DNA from: an uncultured Pseudomonadota bacterium
GTDB lineage: Bacteria; Myxococcota_A; Polyangia; Nannocystales; Nannocystaceae
Direction: 5' to 3'
DNA: 64,000 nt
NCBI GenBank assembly: GCA_913061055.1
Contig: CAJXVA010000001.1
Span: 53,062-117,061, forward strand
Part shown: in pieces, positions 36,945 through 48,097 of the stretch
How positions within the stretch are numbered: the stretch's first letter is position 1
How the letters are laid out: every line of letters begins with the position of its first letter
Translations under genes and position numbers: made by a program
The notes under the pieces: model-generated
Seen by the model: the letters and a program-made list of their open reading frames with translations, nothing else
Databases searched by the model: none
What the model was told of the DNA's origin: nothing

Positions 36945-39830
36945 ATGACTTCGTCCACGCCATGCCCCGACGACGAAACGCTTCTCGCGTTCGCCGAAGG
37001 CGTCGCGTCGCAAGCCGACCACGCCGAGACGGAGCGGCACCTCGATGAGTGCGCAGCATGCCGCATGATCGTCGCAGCGGTGGCCGGCTCTTCCGGAGAG
37101 CCCACCACCGAGAGCCCGCTTCCCAGTGGGATGTACGTGGGTCGGTACCGGCTGGAGCACCGCGAGGGCTCGGGAACCATGGGCGTGGTCTACCAGGCTT
37201 GGGATCCGAAGCTTGCGCGACCCGTCGCGGTCAAAGTGCTCAACGCACGATGGGCTCAGCGGCCATCCGCACGCTTCCGACTCGCCCGGGAGGCCCGGGC
37301 CCTGGCCCGGCTGTCGGACCCCAACGTCTTGCCGATCTACGACGTCGGCCGCTACCGCGACGGTCTGTTCATTGCGATGGAGTTCGTCGATGGTCTAACG
37401 CTCGACGTCTGGTGCGAGGGCCGCTCTCAAAACGAAGTCATCTCGATGTTCATTCGCGCTGGACATGGGCTGGCCGCTGCTCACGAGGCCGACCTCATCC
37501 ACCGAGACTTCAAGCCGACGAACGTTCTGATCGGCGCAGACCAGCGCCCCCGCGTCGCTGACTTTGGACTCGTCTCCACCGCAGGAGACAAATCCACGAC
37601 TGACGACGAAGCGGATGGTTTCGCAGGAACCCTCAAGCTCACCCAGGTCGGCAGCCTCGTGGGCACGCCGCGCTACATGGCCCCCGAACAGCTTCTCGGC
37701 GAGGCTGCGGTTCCAGCCAGCGATCAGTTCGCGTTCTGCGTATCGTTGTACGAAGCGCTCTACGGGCGCCCACCGTTTGCCGGTACGACGCCCAGTGCCC
37801 TCGCCGAGTCGATCCTCGAGGGCCCAGCAACGCCCGACATCCGCTGGAGAGACCGCCGACTGTTCGCCCTGCTTGCCAAGGGGATGAGGGCCGAGCCGAG
37901 GGAGCGGCACGAGAGTGTTCGTCACCTGGTGGAGGCCCTGGAACGAACGCAGCGTCGTCGCGCTCCGCGAATCGTCGGGATGACCGCCGCTGCAGTCGTC
38001 GCCCTCGGAGGTATATCGAGCGGGGTCACGTGGAACGAAGACCCCTGCGCCGCGGAGTCCTCACTCCTGGAAGGACAAGGCTTGGTTCTCGCGCAGATCG
38101 ACCGAAGGCTGCGTGAACGAGATTCTGCACATCTAGCCTCGAGCGTCGCCCGAGAAGTCTCTGCATACGCGGAGGATTGGTCCTCGGTGTTCACACCGAT
38201 CTGTCGACGAAATCGGGAAGCCGGGGCAGTGTCCTCTGCGTCGCTCGAGTGTCTCGAGATCCGTGAGATCGACTTCGAACAGTCGCTTTCGATACTCTCG
38301 CGGCACGACACCTCGGCTCGCACCGCGCTCACCATTCTTGGGGAAGTCGGAGATCCACGTAGCTGCATCGAGCCCCCTGCCGCAGCCCGAGCAGCGAGCG
38401 ATCTTCCCGGGCTCCGGCACAGGATTCGCGCCGGAAGAGAGACGCTCTCCAGCGTGCAGATTCTCCACTCCGCTGGCCGAGTCGAAGAAGCACAGGAGAA
38501 GCTCGAGGAGGCGTGGCCTCGCCTCGTGGCTCTCCCGGTTCCCTCGCTCCGGATCCGTGCCGCGCTCCTTCGAGGCATCCTTCAGTCGTCCGGCGGGCAG
38601 CCTGAGGTCGGGATCACAACCCTGGAGGGCGCGTTCTCGGATGCGATGCGCCACGGGCTGGACACCCTCGCCCTGCGGGCCGCGACCCGCCTGATGCTCG
38701 CTCAAATCAACGAGCTTCAGGACGTGGACGGCGCCCTGCGTTGGGACGAGGAAGCAGGTGCCATCGCACGACGAGGTGGCTCTCTGCTCGCCCGCGCTCA
38801 GTACTACAAGGAGCACGCCCGGATCCTCTTGTCGCAGCGGAAACTCGACGACGCACTCCAGGCTGCGGAGCATGGACTCGACCTCGCGACATCTGCGGGC
38901 CCCGACGCGTCGCTCATCATCCCGTCCTTTCACGCGATTCTCGGCGGGCTCCAACTCCACCGCCAGCTGCCTGGGCGGGCTCGCTTCCACTACGAGCAAC
39001 TACTCGACGGGTACCTCGAACTGTTCGGGTCCGACCACCCGAACATCGCGTCCGCGTACCTCGGGCTCGCTCAGTCCGCGCTCGCCGAAACGGACTTCGA
39101 AGAATCCGAGGTCTTGCTCGAGCTCGCTCAAGCCTCGCTCGCAAAGCACTTTGAACCCGACAGTTGGCAGATGGGGACGCTCTTTCGTACCCGCGCCAGC
39201 CTCGAGACCGAGCGGGGCAACTTCGACGCGGCCCTCGAGCAACAGCGTCGGCTGCTCATCATTGAAGAGAAGAAGGGCACGCCCTCCGATCGCCGGCTGC
39301 GGTCGACGTTGCGTGCGATGAGCCTGACCCTCGAGCGCGCGGGTGACCACGCGGGATCACTGGCCTTGCGTGAGCGTGTCTTGGTCCTCGCGGAGAGCGC
39401 GGACGGCCCCGAATCGTTCGACGCAGCACTGAGCCAGAACAACGTCGCCGCGGCGCGGCTCCGACTTGGCCGTCTAGAAGACGCCAAAGTGGGGTTCGAG
39501 CGTTCACTCGAGGCTCTCGAGCGCCTCAGAGGCTCGGATGCCCCCATCTGCGCGTATCCCCTCAGTGGACTCGGCGAGGTGTTCCTCGAGCGCGGACAGG
39601 TACGCCGGGCAATCCCGCCACTCGAACGCGCTCTCGCCCTCTTTGGCCAAGAGACCCCAGACTGGGCAACCACCGCCACGATGCTTGCACGCGCGTTGTG
39701 GCAACGAGGTTCGCATCGAAACACCGAGAGAGCGCTCACGCTTGCGAAACAGGCGGAACGGGTCCTCAGTGAGGCTCCAGCATATGTTCACGAACATGAG
39801 CAAGTGTCGAGTTGGCTCGAGTCCCTCTGA
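36945..39830 (+). CDS. Ser/Thr protein kinase with N-terminal zinc-finger (anti-sigma-like) motif and C-terminal TPR region
   Basis: CPDDETLLAFAEG...HLDECAACR; GSGTMGVVYQAWD; VAVKVL; LIHRDFKPTNVLI; VADFGL; APEQLLGE; C-terminal helical TPR-like repeats. Confidence 0.92.
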   Translation: MTSSTPCPDDETLLAFAEGVASQADHAETERHLDECAACRMIVAAVAGSSGEPTTESPLPSGMYVGRYRLEHREGSGTMGVVYQAWDPKLARPVAVKVLNARWAQRPSARFRLAREARALARLSDPNVLPIYDVGRYRDGLFIAMEFVDGLTLDVWCEGRSQNEVISMFIRAGHGLAAAHEADLIHRDFKPTNVLIGADQRPRVADFGLVSTAGDKSTTDDEADGFAGTLKLTQVGSLVGTPRYMAPEQLLGEAAVPASDQFAFCVSLYEALYGRPPFAGTTPSALAESILEGPATPDIRWRDRRLFALLAKGMRAEPRERHESVRHLVEALERTQRRRAPRIVGMTAAAVVALGGISSGVTWNEDPCAAESSLLEGQGLVLAQIDRRLRERDSAHLASSVAREVSAYAEDWSSVFTPICRRNREAGAVSSASLECLEIREIDFEQSLSILSRHDTSARTALTILGEVGDPRSCIEPPAAARAASDLPGLRHRIRAGRETLSSVQILHSAGRVEEAQEKLEEAWPRLVALPVPSLRIRAALLRGILQSSGGQPEVGITTLEGAFSDAMRHGLDTLALRAATRLMLAQINELQDVDGALRWDEEAGAIARRGGSLLARAQYYKEHARILLSQRKLDDALQAAEHGLDLATSAGPDASLIIPSFHAILGGLQLHRQLPGRARFHYEQLLDGYLELFGSDHPNIASAYLGLAQSALAETDFEESEVLLELAQASLAKHFEPDSWQMGTLFRTRASLETERGNFDAALEQQRRLLIIEEKKGTPSDRRLRSTLRAMSLTLERAGDHAGSLALRERVLVLAESADGPESFDAALSQNNVAAARLRLGRLEDAKVGFERSLEALERLRGSDAPICAYPLSGLGEVFLERGQVRRAIPPLERALALFGQETPDWATTATMLARALWQRGSHRNTERALTLAKQAERVLSEAPAYVHEHEQVSSWLESL

Positions 39831-39981
39831 TGTTCGGAGATAGGCCGCGCTCACATCGGTGACGCGCGAGCAAAGGTCGCCGCGCCAACGTCACCGTGCG
39901 ACGACGCACGACTCATCGCAGGGCGTCCACCCGGTTTGCACACGTTTTCGGCTGGGGCGTTTCGGCTAGCATTTTCGGCGA

Positions 39982-41658
39982 ATGGGATCCTCATCGAACA
40001 CGGATGTGAACGTTGACTTCGAGGTCGATCCGGCGTCGTACCGACACTGGAAAGTCTCGTACGACGGAGCCATCGCCCGCGTCGCGATGGATGTCGATCC
40101 AAATGGCGGCCTTCGAAGTGACTACGAGCTGAAGCTCAACTCGTACGACCTCGGTGTGGACGTGGAGCTCGCGGACATCGTCCGTCGCATGCGGTTTGAA
40201 CACCCCGAAGTGCGGGTGGTCGTGATGACCTCCGCCAACGAGAAGGTGTTCTGCGCCGGAGCCAACATTCACATGCTCGGCACCAGCACCCACGGCTGGA
40301 AGGTGAACTTCTGCAAGTTCACCAACGAGACCCGCTGCGAGATCGAGGAAGCCACCGAAGCCAGCGCGCAGGTCTACATCGCCGCGTGCAACGGAACGAC
40401 TGCTGGAGGCGGCTACGAGCTCGCGCTGGCCTGCAAGGAGATCTACCTGCAGGACGACGGCAACTCGGCAGTGAGCCTTCCCGAAGTCCCACTGCTGGGG
40501 GTGTTGCCAGGAACCGGGGGCCTCACCCGCCTGGTCGACAAACGCCGCATCCGCCGGGACCGCGCAGACGTGTTCTCCACCATGGCCGAGGGCATGCGGG
40601 GCAAGCGTGCGGTCCAATGGAACCTGGTCGACGATGTCTTCCCGCGCTCGAAGTTCGACACGCAGATCGCCGCCCGCTGCGAAGCGATCATCTCCGAGAC
40701 CACCGACCTCGCCACCGGCACTCGCGAAGGCGTGAAGCTGGGCAAGCTCGGGGTCGAAGAGAGCGACGCCGGCCGCAAGTACTCCAGCGTGGAAGTCACG
40801 TGGGATGACAAGGCCCGCACCGCGACGCTCACCATCGAAGGACCCACCGCCGACGATGTCGCGCTGGCCGAGCGCGGCGCCGAAGCCATGCACGCCGCCG
40901 GGGACCAGCTTTGGGCGCTTCGTGCCTATCGCGAGTTCGACGACGCGTTGCTGCAGCTGCGCTGCAACCATCCCAACGTGGGGATGATCGTCGTGCGCGC
41001 CAAAGGGGATGCCAAGCGCGTGATCGCCCACGACGCCGCGCTCGTGAAGACCCGCGACCACTGGTTCGTTCGCGAAGTGCTGCTGCACATGGGCCGCGTG
41101 CTCCGCCGCATGGACAACACGAGCCGCTCGTTCTTCGCCCTCGGAGATGCCGGCACTGCCTTCGCTGGCAACCTCCTGGAGCTCGCTCTCGCGGCCGACA
41201 GGTTCTACTTGCTGGACGATCCGGACAACGTCGTTCACGTAGGGATGGGCGACCTCAACGAGGGCGCGTTGCCGATGAACACCGGCCTCACTCGAATCCA
41301 GGCGCACCTGTACGGCGAACCCGAGAAGGCCGAAGCCCTCACCGGACGGCGCGACCTGCTCGGCCCCGAAGACGCCGACGAGGCCGGACTCTCCACGATG
41401 CTGCTCGATGACATCGACTGGGACGACGACATCCGGATCGCCATCGAAGAGCGGGTGAGCCTGTCTCCCGATGCACTCACCGGCATGGAGCAGAACCTCC
41501 GCTTCGTCGGTCCTGAAACGCCCGATTCCAAGATCTACGCCCGCCTCAGCGCATGGCAGAACTGGATCTTCATCCGCCCCAACGCCACCGGCCCCGAGGG
41601 CGCACTCACGATGTACGGCCGTCCCGAACGCCCCGCCTTCGATTGGCGCCGCGTCTAG
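39982..41658 (+). CDS. boxC: Benzoyl-CoA-dihydrodiol lyase
   Basis: Crotonase-type double domain: SANEKVFCAGANIHMLG, AACNGTTAGGGYELALACKEIYLQDD, VPLLGVLPGTGGLTRLVDKRRIRRDRADVF; recognised as BoxC with boxB following. Confidence 0.9.
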   Translation: MGSSSNTDVNVDFEVDPASYRHWKVSYDGAIARVAMDVDPNGGLRSDYELKLNSYDLGVDVELADIVRRMRFEHPEVRVVVMTSANEKVFCAGANIHMLGTSTHGWKVNFCKFTNETRCEIEEATEASAQVYIAACNGTTAGGGYELALACKEIYLQDDGNSAVSLPEVPLLGVLPGTGGLTRLVDKRRIRRDRADVFSTMAEGMRGKRAVQWNLVDDVFPRSKFDTQIAARCEAIISETTDLATGTREGVKLGKLGVEESDAGRKYSSVEVTWDDKARTATLTIEGPTADDVALAERGAEAMHAAGDQLWALRAYREFDDALLQLRCNHPNVGMIVVRAKGDAKRVIAHDAALVKTRDHWFVREVLLHMGRVLRRMDNTSRSFFALGDAGTAFAGNLLELALAADRFYLLDDPDNVVHVGMGDLNEGALPMNTGLTRIQAHLYGEPEKAEALTGRRDLLGPEDADEAGLSTMLLDDIDWDDDIRIAIEERVSLSPDALTGMEQNLRFVGPETPDSKIYARLSAWQNWIFIRPNATGPEGALTMYGRPERPAFDWRRV

Positions 41659-41686
41659 CTCAACACTCCAGGCTCAACACTCCAGG
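41659..41686. repeat. 14-bp perfect tandem duplication CTCAACACTCCAGG x2
   Basis: ctcaacactccaggctcaacactccagg between boxC stop and boxB start. Confidence 0.8.
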
Positions 41687-41696
41687 AACACTCGCA

Positions 41697-43130
<1,434 letters not shown>

Positions 43131-43152
43131 AACGCGCTCGCGCCTTGTCGAA

Positions 43153-43190
43153 GAACCCGCCCGGCTGTTTGCCGCGGCGGGTTCCTTTTT
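43153..43190 (+). terminator. Rho-independent terminator after boxB
   Basis: GAACCCGCC-cggctgtttgccgc-GGCGGGTTC followed by CTTTTT. Confidence 0.85.
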
Positions 43191-43225
43191 GTCGTCGCTC
43201 GATGAAGACGAAGATCGGCAAAGCG

Positions 43226-43621
43226 CTACGTCGGGTGACAAACGGGGCACGCGGAAGCGAGGGGAGCACGGGTGGCCTTCGCCGCTGCGAGCCGAACGCG
43301 CTCCCCACGAGCCGGATCGAATGCCGCCGTGTTGCAGCTGCAGAAGTGCGGGGGCCGTCGAGGCCCAGGCTGCGCCGGCAGTGCGTAGTATTTGGCGTCG
43401 CCTCGCGGGCCAACGAAGGCCACGAACCCTTTGTCCAGCAGCTTGAAGAGCGTGCGGGAGATGGTCGTTCGATGCCAGTCGGAGTCCTCGAAGTGCACCT
43501 GGATCTCGCTCATCGACAACGGGAGTCTTGCGGACAACAGGAGACGAAGAACGGCCACTCGAGCGGCTGTCGGAACGAGGCCGCGCTCCCTGAGGCGCCG
43601 CCGTGCCTCCATTTTGGTCAT
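43226..43621 (-). CDS. Fur-family regulator, probably Zur-like
   Basis: RRRLRERGLVPTAARVAVLRLLL...MSEIQVHFEDSDWHRTTISRTLFKLLDKGFV wHTH; HFCSCN and CPVCH metal motifs; context of COG0523 and Cys-less L33. Confidence 0.85.
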   Translation of the reverse strand: MTKMEARRRLRERGLVPTAARVAVLRLLLSARLPLSMSEIQVHFEDSDWHRTTISRTLFKLLDKGFVAFVGPRGDAKYYALPAQPGPRRPPHFCSCNTAAFDPARGERVRLAAAKATRAPLASACPVCHPT

Positions 43622-43701
43622 GGCCGCACCAGTCCCACACGCCTATCCTAGGCATCTACAATTTAACTGCAACAGCAAAACTATTGTCGGTGGCGACGCG
43701 G

Positions 43702-44940
43702 TCAACCGGTCGACGCGCCCATTTCCAAAGCGGGAAACGGATTCGGCGATTGCGACCACTGCCCGCTGTCGGCTCTCAGGATGGATTCCTCGAGGAGGCA
43801 GGCGTCCAGGCGCCTGCCTAGCTCGGCCTCGTCCATGCGCTGGCCAATGAAGACAAGCTGTTGCGCCCGGTCGCCAAAGCGATCATCCCAATCCGGTTGT
43901 TCATCAGGCCGTTCGCCGGCCGGCTGCACCCACCGCTCCCGCGGCACTGCGGCCCACCACATCCCCATTGGACTCACGTTGGTGACCCCGCCCGCTTGTC
44001 CCCACTCGTACGCGACACGAGAATCCGCTGCGACCCAGAAGAAGCCCTTGGAGCGGAGCACACCGCTCCAGGTCTCGGAATCGTTCAGGAACGTCCACAA
44101 CTTCTGTGCGTCAAACGGCCGCGGAGTGCGGTAGGTGAAGCTGGAGATCCCATAGGCTTCGGTCTCGGGGGTGTGCTCCCCGCTGAGTTCCCGAATCCAC
44201 CCCGCGGAAGCGGCGGCCTCGTCGTAGTCGAACAGGCCGGTGTCCAAGATTGTCGTTGGCGGCACCCGTCCTCTCGTCGCGGTCACGACCTGAGCGCCCG
44301 GATTCAGCGCCTCGAGCACCGCCTGCACCTCGCGCGCCTGCTCGGGCTGGACCAGGTCGAGCTTGTTGAGCACGATGACATTCGCGAACTCAATCTGGTC
44401 GATGAGGAGGTCGGTCACCGTGCGCTCGTCGTCCTCTCCGAGGGTTTCTCCCCGGTCGGCCAGCGACTGCGCGGCACTGTAGTCACGCATGAAGTTGGAT
44501 GCGTCGACCACGGTGACCATCGTGTCGAGCCGAGAGACCTGCCCCAAGCTGACCCCATCCTCATCCTCGAACGTGAATGTCTGCGCCACGGGGATGGGCT
44601 CGGAGATGCCCGTGGACTCGATCAGCAGGTAGTCGAACCGGCCCTCGCGGGCAAGTGACGAGACCTCGGCCAACAGATCATCTCGCAGCGTGCAGCAGAT
44701 GCAGCCATTCGTCATCTCGACGAGTTTCTCTTCAGTGCGGGACAGCGCCGCTCCGCCGCGGTCGATGAGTGCGGCGTCGATGTTGACCTCGCTCATGTCG
44801 TTGACGATCACTGCGACGCGAAGCCCCTCGCGATTCGTCAAGACTTCGTTGAGCAGCGTCGTCTTTCCGGCACCGAGAAAGCCAGAGAGCACGGTGACCG
44901 GCAGGCGTTCGAAGGCGCGCGGTGGCGTCACATCTGTCAT
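43702..44940 (-). CDS. COG0523 (CobW/ZNG-type) GTP-dependent metallochaperone
   Basis: [20 protein letters not shown] (Walker A), [14 protein letters not shown] (CxCC), [17 protein letters not shown]. Confidence 0.95.
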   Translation of the reverse strand: MTDVTPPRAFERLPVTVLSGFLGAGKTTLLNEVLTNREGLRVAVIVNDMSEVNIDAALIDRGGAALSRTEEKLVEMTNGCICCTLRDDLLAEVSSLAREGRFDYLLIESTGISEPIPVAQTFTFEDEDGVSLGQVSRLDTMVTVVDASNFMRDYSAAQSLADRGETLGEDDERTVTDLLIDQIEFANVIVLNKLDLVQPEQAREVQAVLEALNPGAQVVTATRGRVPPTTILDTGLFDYDEAAASAGWIRELSGEHTPETEAYGISSFTYRTPRPFDAQKLWTFLNDSETWSGVLRSKGFFWVAADSRVAYEWGQAGGVTNVSPMGMWWAAVPRERWVQPAGERPDEQPDWDDRFGDRAQQLVFIGQRMDEAELGRRLDACLLEESILRADSGQWSQSPNPFPALEMGASTG

Positions 44941-44965
44941 CGCCCCGGACCATTACGCAATTCGT

Positions 44966-44977
44966 TTGCATATGCAA
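44966..44977. promoter_or_regulatory. Candidate Zur/Fur operator between COG0523 gene and rpmG
   Basis: Perfect palindrome TTGCATATGCAA in the 60-bp divergent intergenic region. Confidence 0.6.
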
Positions 44978-45000
44978 CGCGCTACGATTAGAACTACGCA

Positions 45001-45164
45001 TGGCCGCAAAAGGTACGCGCCTCAATGTCCGCCTCGTCTCGAGCGCAGGCACGGGGTACATCTATTCCACCACCAAGAACCGCCGAAACACTCCAGAGCG
45101 CATGCGGCTGAGGAAGTACGACCCCACGGCCCGGGCTCACGTCGAGTTCGTCGAAGCGAAGTGA
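45001..45164 (+). CDS. rpmG: 50S ribosomal protein L33, Cys-less paralogue
   Basis: [54 protein letters not shown]; no CxxC motifs. Confidence 0.95.
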
Positions 45165-45340
45165 GGCGGCATCTCCAACGGGTTCATCGTCGAGCTGCGA
45201 CACTCGGATCGGGGCGACACCTTCGCGAACGCAATTCGACTGCAACTAACTTCAACCGCATCATGTCGCGCTCACCGCAGAGGATCGGGTCTTGGTCGCG
45301 CGGTGTCGCCAAGCGGGACCTCCGAGCGTCGAAAGAACCC

Positions 45341-46114
45341 TCATGGGGTCAGTACGATCGCAAAGGTCGCGGACTGCCCGACCTCGCCCGCAGACACAAC
45401 CGACTGATCCGCCGCAGTGTCCTGGAAGACCGTGTAGTCGCCGAGCTCGGCCGATCCGGATCCTAGGAGCGTGACCGCGTCGCCATCGAGGCTGTACGTC
45501 GCCTCGAGGGGAACGGACGCGGACTCGGGGTCGACGCAGCCGACGTCCTCCAGTTGCAGCTCGAAGGGCTTGCGGGCAGAGCTCCGATTCCAAACGATGA
45601 GCGCGAGAAGGCCTCCGTTGGTGCTCTCCACGGCGAGGCTCGCTTCGTAGCTGGAACCGAGTGGCCCGAATCCCCCGATGAGCACCGACTGACCGGGCTC
45701 CCATGGGACCGAAGCAAAGCCTTCGAGGACCGCATCGACGTCGACGAGTTCCGGATCTTTGTCGAAGGTGCATAGGAAGCCATCGCCTGTGACGTCGCAC
45801 GGCACGTCTGCGAAGTCATCTTCGGGACCCAGCGCGTCGAGACGAGCAATGTCGATCGACTCATCGAGAAGTGTGCACGCCTGCCCGCCGCTGGATGAGC
45901 TCGTCGGCGTGCCACCACTGGAGGACTCCGTCTGTCCCTCGCTCCCCGTGCTCTCCTCCATCGGAATTCCGGTCGAAGCCTCACCTGCGGAGCTACCCGT
46001 CGCTCCGCCATCGGTGGTCTGCGACGCTGCTTGGTCTTCGTCGCTCCCGCAGCCAGCGAGAACGCCACAGACGAGCAAGGCGAGGACCGCAGCGGATGGA
46101 GAATCTGAAGCCAT
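45341..46114 (-). CDS. Hypothetical lipoprotein with S/T/G-rich linker
   Basis: MASDSPSAAVLALLVCGVLAGCGSDEDQAASQTTDGGATGSSAGEASTG... lipobox LAGC. Confidence 0.75.
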   Translation of the reverse strand: MASDSPSAAVLALLVCGVLAGCGSDEDQAASQTTDGGATGSSAGEASTGIPMEESTGSEGQTESSSGGTPTSSSSGGQACTLLDESIDIARLDALGPEDDFADVPCDVTGDGFLCTFDKDPELVDVDAVLEGFASVPWEPGQSVLIGGFGPLGSSYEASLAVESTNGGLLALIVWNRSSARKPFELQLEDVGCVDPESASVPLEATYSLDGDAVTLLGSGSAELGDYTVFQDTAADQSVVSAGEVGQSATFAIVLTP

Positions 46115-46154
46115 CCGATCCGATATCACCCGGGCGATCGCTGACGCAAATCGT

Positions 46155-46874
46155 TCAGTGGGCTTCCGGGCTTCGGGCTCTCCCGATGATCGTTCGGTCC
46201 AGATACGCCGTAACTTGGACTTCGATCCCGTCCCGCCATTCCACGGCGAGTTCCCCACCGCGTTCGGCCGTCGGCAACAGGTCGCGCAGATGCGGATCGG
46301 CAAACGTGGGCTCGAGCAGCGGTGGATCGAGGTCCGCACGAGTGGCGATGAACGCGGCGGCTTGCTTCCCCGAATGACCCAGTCGCGAGCCGGACTCCGG
46401 CTCCACGGACGGAGCCCCGGGGCGCGGCCACCCCGAGACCGAACACCCCTGCCGAAGCCGGGTCTCCGAGCGCTCGGCAAAGGATGGATCGCAGCGCGAA
46501 GCCACGGCCACGAGCTGCGGCGAGACCCAGCTCCCGTGCTCGAGCGTCTCCCAAAGGGCATCGAGCAACGACGATTCGACGGAGCCGTTCGGCTGCAGCA
46601 TCAGCGTCGCGCAGGCGACCAGATGGGGGCGCCAGTTTGCTTGCCGCAACATCGCCAACAACCCAGAGACGGCTTCGGGTTGTGCACGGGCGTGCTCCAG
46701 ACGTCCGAGCATGATCTGCGCATCGGCGTCGGGGCTGAGTAACGTCAGGTGGCCGGGAACGAGCAGCTCCCCCCTCGCGAACACAGACGCAAATGGACCG
46801 AATTGAGGGAGCACGATCGTAGAGCCAGTGACAGGACGCCCAGCTGCGAACGAGGCTACACGACGACAGTGCAT
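46155..46874 (-). CDS. Hypothetical protein
   Basis: Coherent minus-strand frame with helical composition; same strand as 45341..46114. No family recognised. Confidence 0.5.
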   Translation of the reverse strand: MHCRRVASFAAGRPVTGSTIVLPQFGPFASVFARGELLVPGHLTLLSPDADAQIMLGRLEHARAQPEAVSGLLAMLRQANWRPHLVACATLMLQPNGSVESSLLDALWETLEHGSWVSPQLVAVASRCDPSFAERSETRLRQGCSVSGWPRPGAPSVEPESGSRLGHSGKQAAAFIATRADLDPPLLEPTFADPHLRDLLPTAERGGELAVEWRDGIEVQVTAYLDRTIIGRARSPEAH

Positions 46875-46917
46875 TCACGACCGTAAGCGGGCGGCGCTGG
46901 CGTGCGTTCCGGCGAGT

Positions 46918-47187
46918 ATGAAGAGCTTGATGACCCTGTTTGTCCTCGCTGGTGTCCTCACCGCGTGTGCCGGCAAGCAAGACTCCACGGCCCTGCCCCG
47001 CTCTTGCACCGAGGAGGCCAAGGTCTGCGACGACGGCAGCACCGTCAGCCGCTCCGGACCATCCTGCGAGTTCGAGGCATGCCCCGGAGGATCCGAGCCG
47101 GCCGAACCTGCCTCCGCCTACCCCTGCGAGGAAGGCGAGGACTGCCCCGGAACGGACTGCGAAGGGGACGACTGCCCCTCGCTCTGA
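46918..47187 (+). CDS. Small Cys-rich lipoprotein
   Basis: MKSLMTLFVLAGVLTACAGKQDS lipobox; C/E/D-rich tail. Confidence 0.7.
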   Translation: MKSLMTLFVLAGVLTACAGKQDSTALPRSCTEEAKVCDDGSTVSRSGPSCEFEACPGGSEPAEPASAYPCEEGEDCPGTDCEGDDCPSL

Positions 47188-47265
47188 GCCCGGCTCCGCA
47201 GCGGAGGAGGACAAGCAGCCGTTCGCGAGTTGCGCTCCAGGGTTCGTTATGTTTGTTTTGTTCCG

Positions 47266-48075
47266 ATGCTTAGATTGAGTCTCGTGGGGTTGCTTGGCCT
47301 CGTCGCCTGTTCCGCGAACATCGTGGCCACCGAGGATGCGGGCTCAGGCACGTCCACCACGAGCCCCGTTGAGCCTGAGGGCTCGGGCAGCTCGACCGGC
47401 AGCACCTCTGGCTCTTCGGACCCCGGTGGGAGCACCTCCGGGCCCTCGGTCACATCGGGACCCGACGATACGAGTACCGGCGGCGGCGAATCGAGCACGG
47501 GCGGGGACCAAGTCCCGGCTTGTCGGTTCCCGCTGCCTGTCTCTGGCAGTCCCTGCGAGGACGAGCCTCCCTGTGCGTACGGGGACTTCTGCGCCTTGGG
47601 GCTCTACGAGTGCACAGATGGCACTTGGCAGTTCCGCACGACCCATGGCTGCGGGGCCGAGGTCGTCGAGTGCGAGGACGGCCCAGAGGCACAGAACGGA
47701 TGCGACACGCTCGAGGCCTGCGACCCGGATGGGGACTGCCTCGACGTTCTGGAATGCGACGGATCCAACTGGGTTGAACGCGAGGTTTGCAACGCGATTG
47801 CGTGCCCCGAGGCCAACCCGGTCAATGGTCAGCCCTGCGACGACACCTACTGGCTCTGCCCCCTGGAGCACCCCTGCGGCGTCCTCCGCGAGTACCGCTG
47901 CGGCACCAACGACCACTGGTACGTCATCCCCGAGGCGAACGAGGTCTGTACCGAGCCCGCCGCATGTCTCGACGGACCGATTCCCGGCGATGCCTGTGCC
48001 GTGGACGCCGAGGTGTGCACGTTCGAGGTCCCGGCGCTCGATGCCCTGACGTGCATCGACGGCATCTGGACCTGA
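47266..48075 (+). CDS. Cys-rich lipoprotein with S/T/G linker
   Basis: MLRLSLVGLLGLVACSAN lipobox; STTSPVEPEGSGSSTGSTSGSSDPGGSTSGPS linker; many Cys. Confidence 0.8.
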   Translation: MLRLSLVGLLGLVACSANIVATEDAGSGTSTTSPVEPEGSGSSTGSTSGSSDPGGSTSGPSVTSGPDDTSTGGGESSTGGDQVPACRFPLPVSGSPCEDEPPCAYGDFCALGLYECTDGTWQFRTTHGCGAEVVECEDGPEAQNGCDTLEACDPDGDCLDVLECDGSNWVEREVCNAIACPEANPVNGQPCDDTYWLCPLEHPCGVLREYRCGTNDHWYVIPEANEVCTEPAACLDGPIPGDACAVDAEVCTFEVPALDALTCIDGIWT

Positions 48076-48097
48076 CCCGCAGCGGCGAGACGCCCGA

